From the NCBI GenBank assembly GCA_937898525.1, contig CALCBC010000076.1:1-33185 (forward strand): a stretch of 33,185 bases of DNA. Direction: 5' to 3'. Numbering within the stretch: position 1 is the stretch's first letter; the number at the start of each line of letters is the position of its first letter. This DNA comes from an uncultured Sphingomonadales bacterium (GTDB lineage Bacteria; Pseudomonadota; Alphaproteobacteria; Sphingomonadales; Sphingomonadaceae). Position numbers and translations under genes: made by a program. Below the pieces are notes generated by a model. It was given only the letters and a program-made list of their open reading frames with translations, had not been told where the DNA came from and ran no database searches. Below, one piece after another: positions 32,057-33,185 of this stretch.

Positions 32057-33185
32057 ATGGGCAAGGCGACAGCCGCAGGCCTGTTGACCGCAGCGCTGGC
32101 ACTTGTGCCGGCACCCGCGAGCGCGCAGAAGTTCCCTGATCTGGCACTTGCCCCGCCGATGGGGTGGAACAGCTGGAACCACTACGGCTGCGAGATCGAC
32201 GAGACGCTGGTCCGCCGTACCGCCGACGCCCTGGTCGCCAGCGGGATGCGCGACGCCGGCTATGTCTATGTCAACATCGACGACTGCTGGCAGGGCGAGC
32301 GCGACGCCGATGGCTTCCTGCAGCCCGACCCCGAGCGCTTCCCCTCGGGCCTCAAGGCGCTGGCCGACTACGTTCACGAACGCGGCCTCAAGCTCGGCAT
32401 CTACTCCGACGCCGGCACGAAGACCTGCGCCGGCCGACCGGGCAGCCAGGGCCACGAATACCAGGACGCGCTGCAGTTCGCCCGCTGGGGCATCGACTAC
32501 CTCAAGTACGACTGGTGCAACACCGGCACGGGTGCCGCACAGCGCAACCCGCGCGAGGCCTACGCGACGATGCGCGACGCGCTCTTTGCAGCCGGGCGCC
32601 CGATCATCTTCTCGATCTGCGAGTGGGGCGACAACCGCCCGTGGGAATGGGCTGGCGAAATGGGCCACCTGTGGCGCACCACCGGCGACATCGTGAACTG
32701 CTGGAACTGCGAACTCGGCCACGGCATCTGGAGCAGCTTCGGCGTGCTCAACATCCTCGACAAGCAGGCCGGCTTGCGCAGGTACGCCGGTCCGGGCGGG
32801 TGGAACGATCCCGACATGATGGAAGTCGGCAACCTGCCGACCCTGGCCGAGAACCGCTCGCACTTCGCGCTGTGGGCGATGCTTGCCGCGCCGCTGATCG
32901 CCGGCACCGACGTGATCGGCATCAAGCCCGAGATCGCCGCGATCCTGACGAATCCGCGGATCATCGAGATCGATCAGGACCCGCTCGGCTTGCAGGGCTT
33001 CACGTGGATCCGCACCCCCGAGATCGAGGTCTGGGCTCGTCCGCTGGCGGACGACAAGTGGGCGATCGCCGTCCTCAACCGCTCCGATACCGCACGGCGC
33101 CACGTGCTCGACTTCGCCGCGCACCCGCTGGCCGACGACCTCAACCAGAAGTTCGCCCGCATCGGCGAACGGCACTTCCGCCTCA
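32057..33185 (+). CDS. GH27 alpha-galactosidase, secreted (3' end cut by window)
   Basis: The first 376 residues are visible. Signal peptide (MGKATAAGLLTAALALVPAP, cleaved about ASAQ), then the GH27 barrel: PPMGWNSWNHYGCEIDE, NIDDCWQGERDADGF, LGIYSDAGTKTCAG, nucleophile Asp152 in YLKYDWC, acid/base Asp211 in WRTTGDIVNCW, and GPGGWNDPDMMEVGN. A C-terminal beta domain begins near residue 320. It hydrolyses terminal alpha-galactosides (or alpha-N-acetylgalactosaminides) outside the cytoplasm. The ATG has GAGGGGGA about six bases upstream and lies only 12 bases after plsC, so it could be read through from the ftsEX operon, an odd partner for a glycan-degrading enzyme. The stop codon is beyond the window. 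Confidence 0.93.
   Translation, partial: MGKATAAGLLTAALALVPAPASAQKFPDLALAPPMGWNSWNHYGCEIDETLVRRTADALVASGMRDAGYVYVNIDDCWQGERDADGFLQPDPERFPSGLKALADYVHERGLKLGIYSDAGTKTCAGRPGSQGHEYQDALQFARWGIDYLKYDWCNTGTGAAQRNPREAYATMRDALFAAGRPIIFSICEWGDNRPWEWAGEMGHLWRTTGDIVNCWNCELGHGIWSSFGVLNILDKQAGLRRYAGPGGWNDPDMMEVGNLPTLAENRSHFALWAMLAAPLIAGTDVIGIKPEIAAILTNPRIIEIDQDPLGLQGFTWIRTPEIEVWARPLADDKWAIAVLNRSDTARRHVLDFAAHPLADDLNQKFARIGERHFRL

Overview
The window looks like chromosomal DNA of a sphingomonad-type alphaproteobacterium. It is very G+C rich by eye, it has many GTG starts and ATGA/GTGA gene overlaps, and it carries short inverted intergenic repeats of the kind common in Sphingomonadales. Gene content fits: a TonB-dependent receptor, GMC oxidoreductases, DUF6152 proteins, an ftsEX cluster and a NasTS-controlled nitrate assimilation cluster. 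No phage, integrase, transposase gene or CRISPR array is visible.

Region 1 (8-5506) is an alcohol/aldehyde oxidation module. Two GMC flavin oxidoreductases flank a small SnoaL/NTF2-like protein on the minus strand, and an aldehyde dehydrogenase diverges from them. The shared upstream region has a plausible sigma-70 promoter overlapped by a TGTA-N5-TACA dyad. A class I glutamine amidotransferase-like protein stands alone at 5848-6549.

Region 2 (6713-13789) has a minus-strand run of five genes: two large secreted proteins of unknown function, two DUF6152 proteins, and a membrane cytochrome b561 fused to a YceI domain. A MarR regulator lies upstream of them and a large TonB-dependent receptor diverges from it. 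A dyad in the divergent gap is a candidate MarR operator. The DUF6152 proteins are predicted to mature with His-His at the N-terminus.

Region 3 (13832-27643) is a complete assimilatory nitrate system. nasT (ANTAR antiterminator) and nasS (sensor) are followed by two operons: narK-type transporter / porin / FNT channel / PP2C-kinase fusion, and nirB-nirD-nasA-cobA. Each operon has its own promoter and its own leader. Each leader can fold two hairpins whose six-base loops read AAYGNN, and the second hairpin shares bases with the 5' arm of an intrinsic terminator. This is the expected layout for NasT antitermination, present twice in one cluster. Both promoters carry the same 17-base upstream element, and its core also occurs, inverted, in front of nasT. 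An inverted-repeat element sits between nirD and nasA and appears to supply the nasA ribosome binding site.

Region 4 (27787-33185) holds tRNA-Leu(GAG), a zinc-ribbon membrane protein, then ftsE-ftsX-YdcF-PlsC in tight overlap. A secreted GH27 alpha-galactosidase follows and runs off the right edge. Two genes (GMC2 and the b561-YceI fusion) have no ATG/GTG/TTG in a sensible place and instead show a well-spaced Shine-Dalgarno before CTG.
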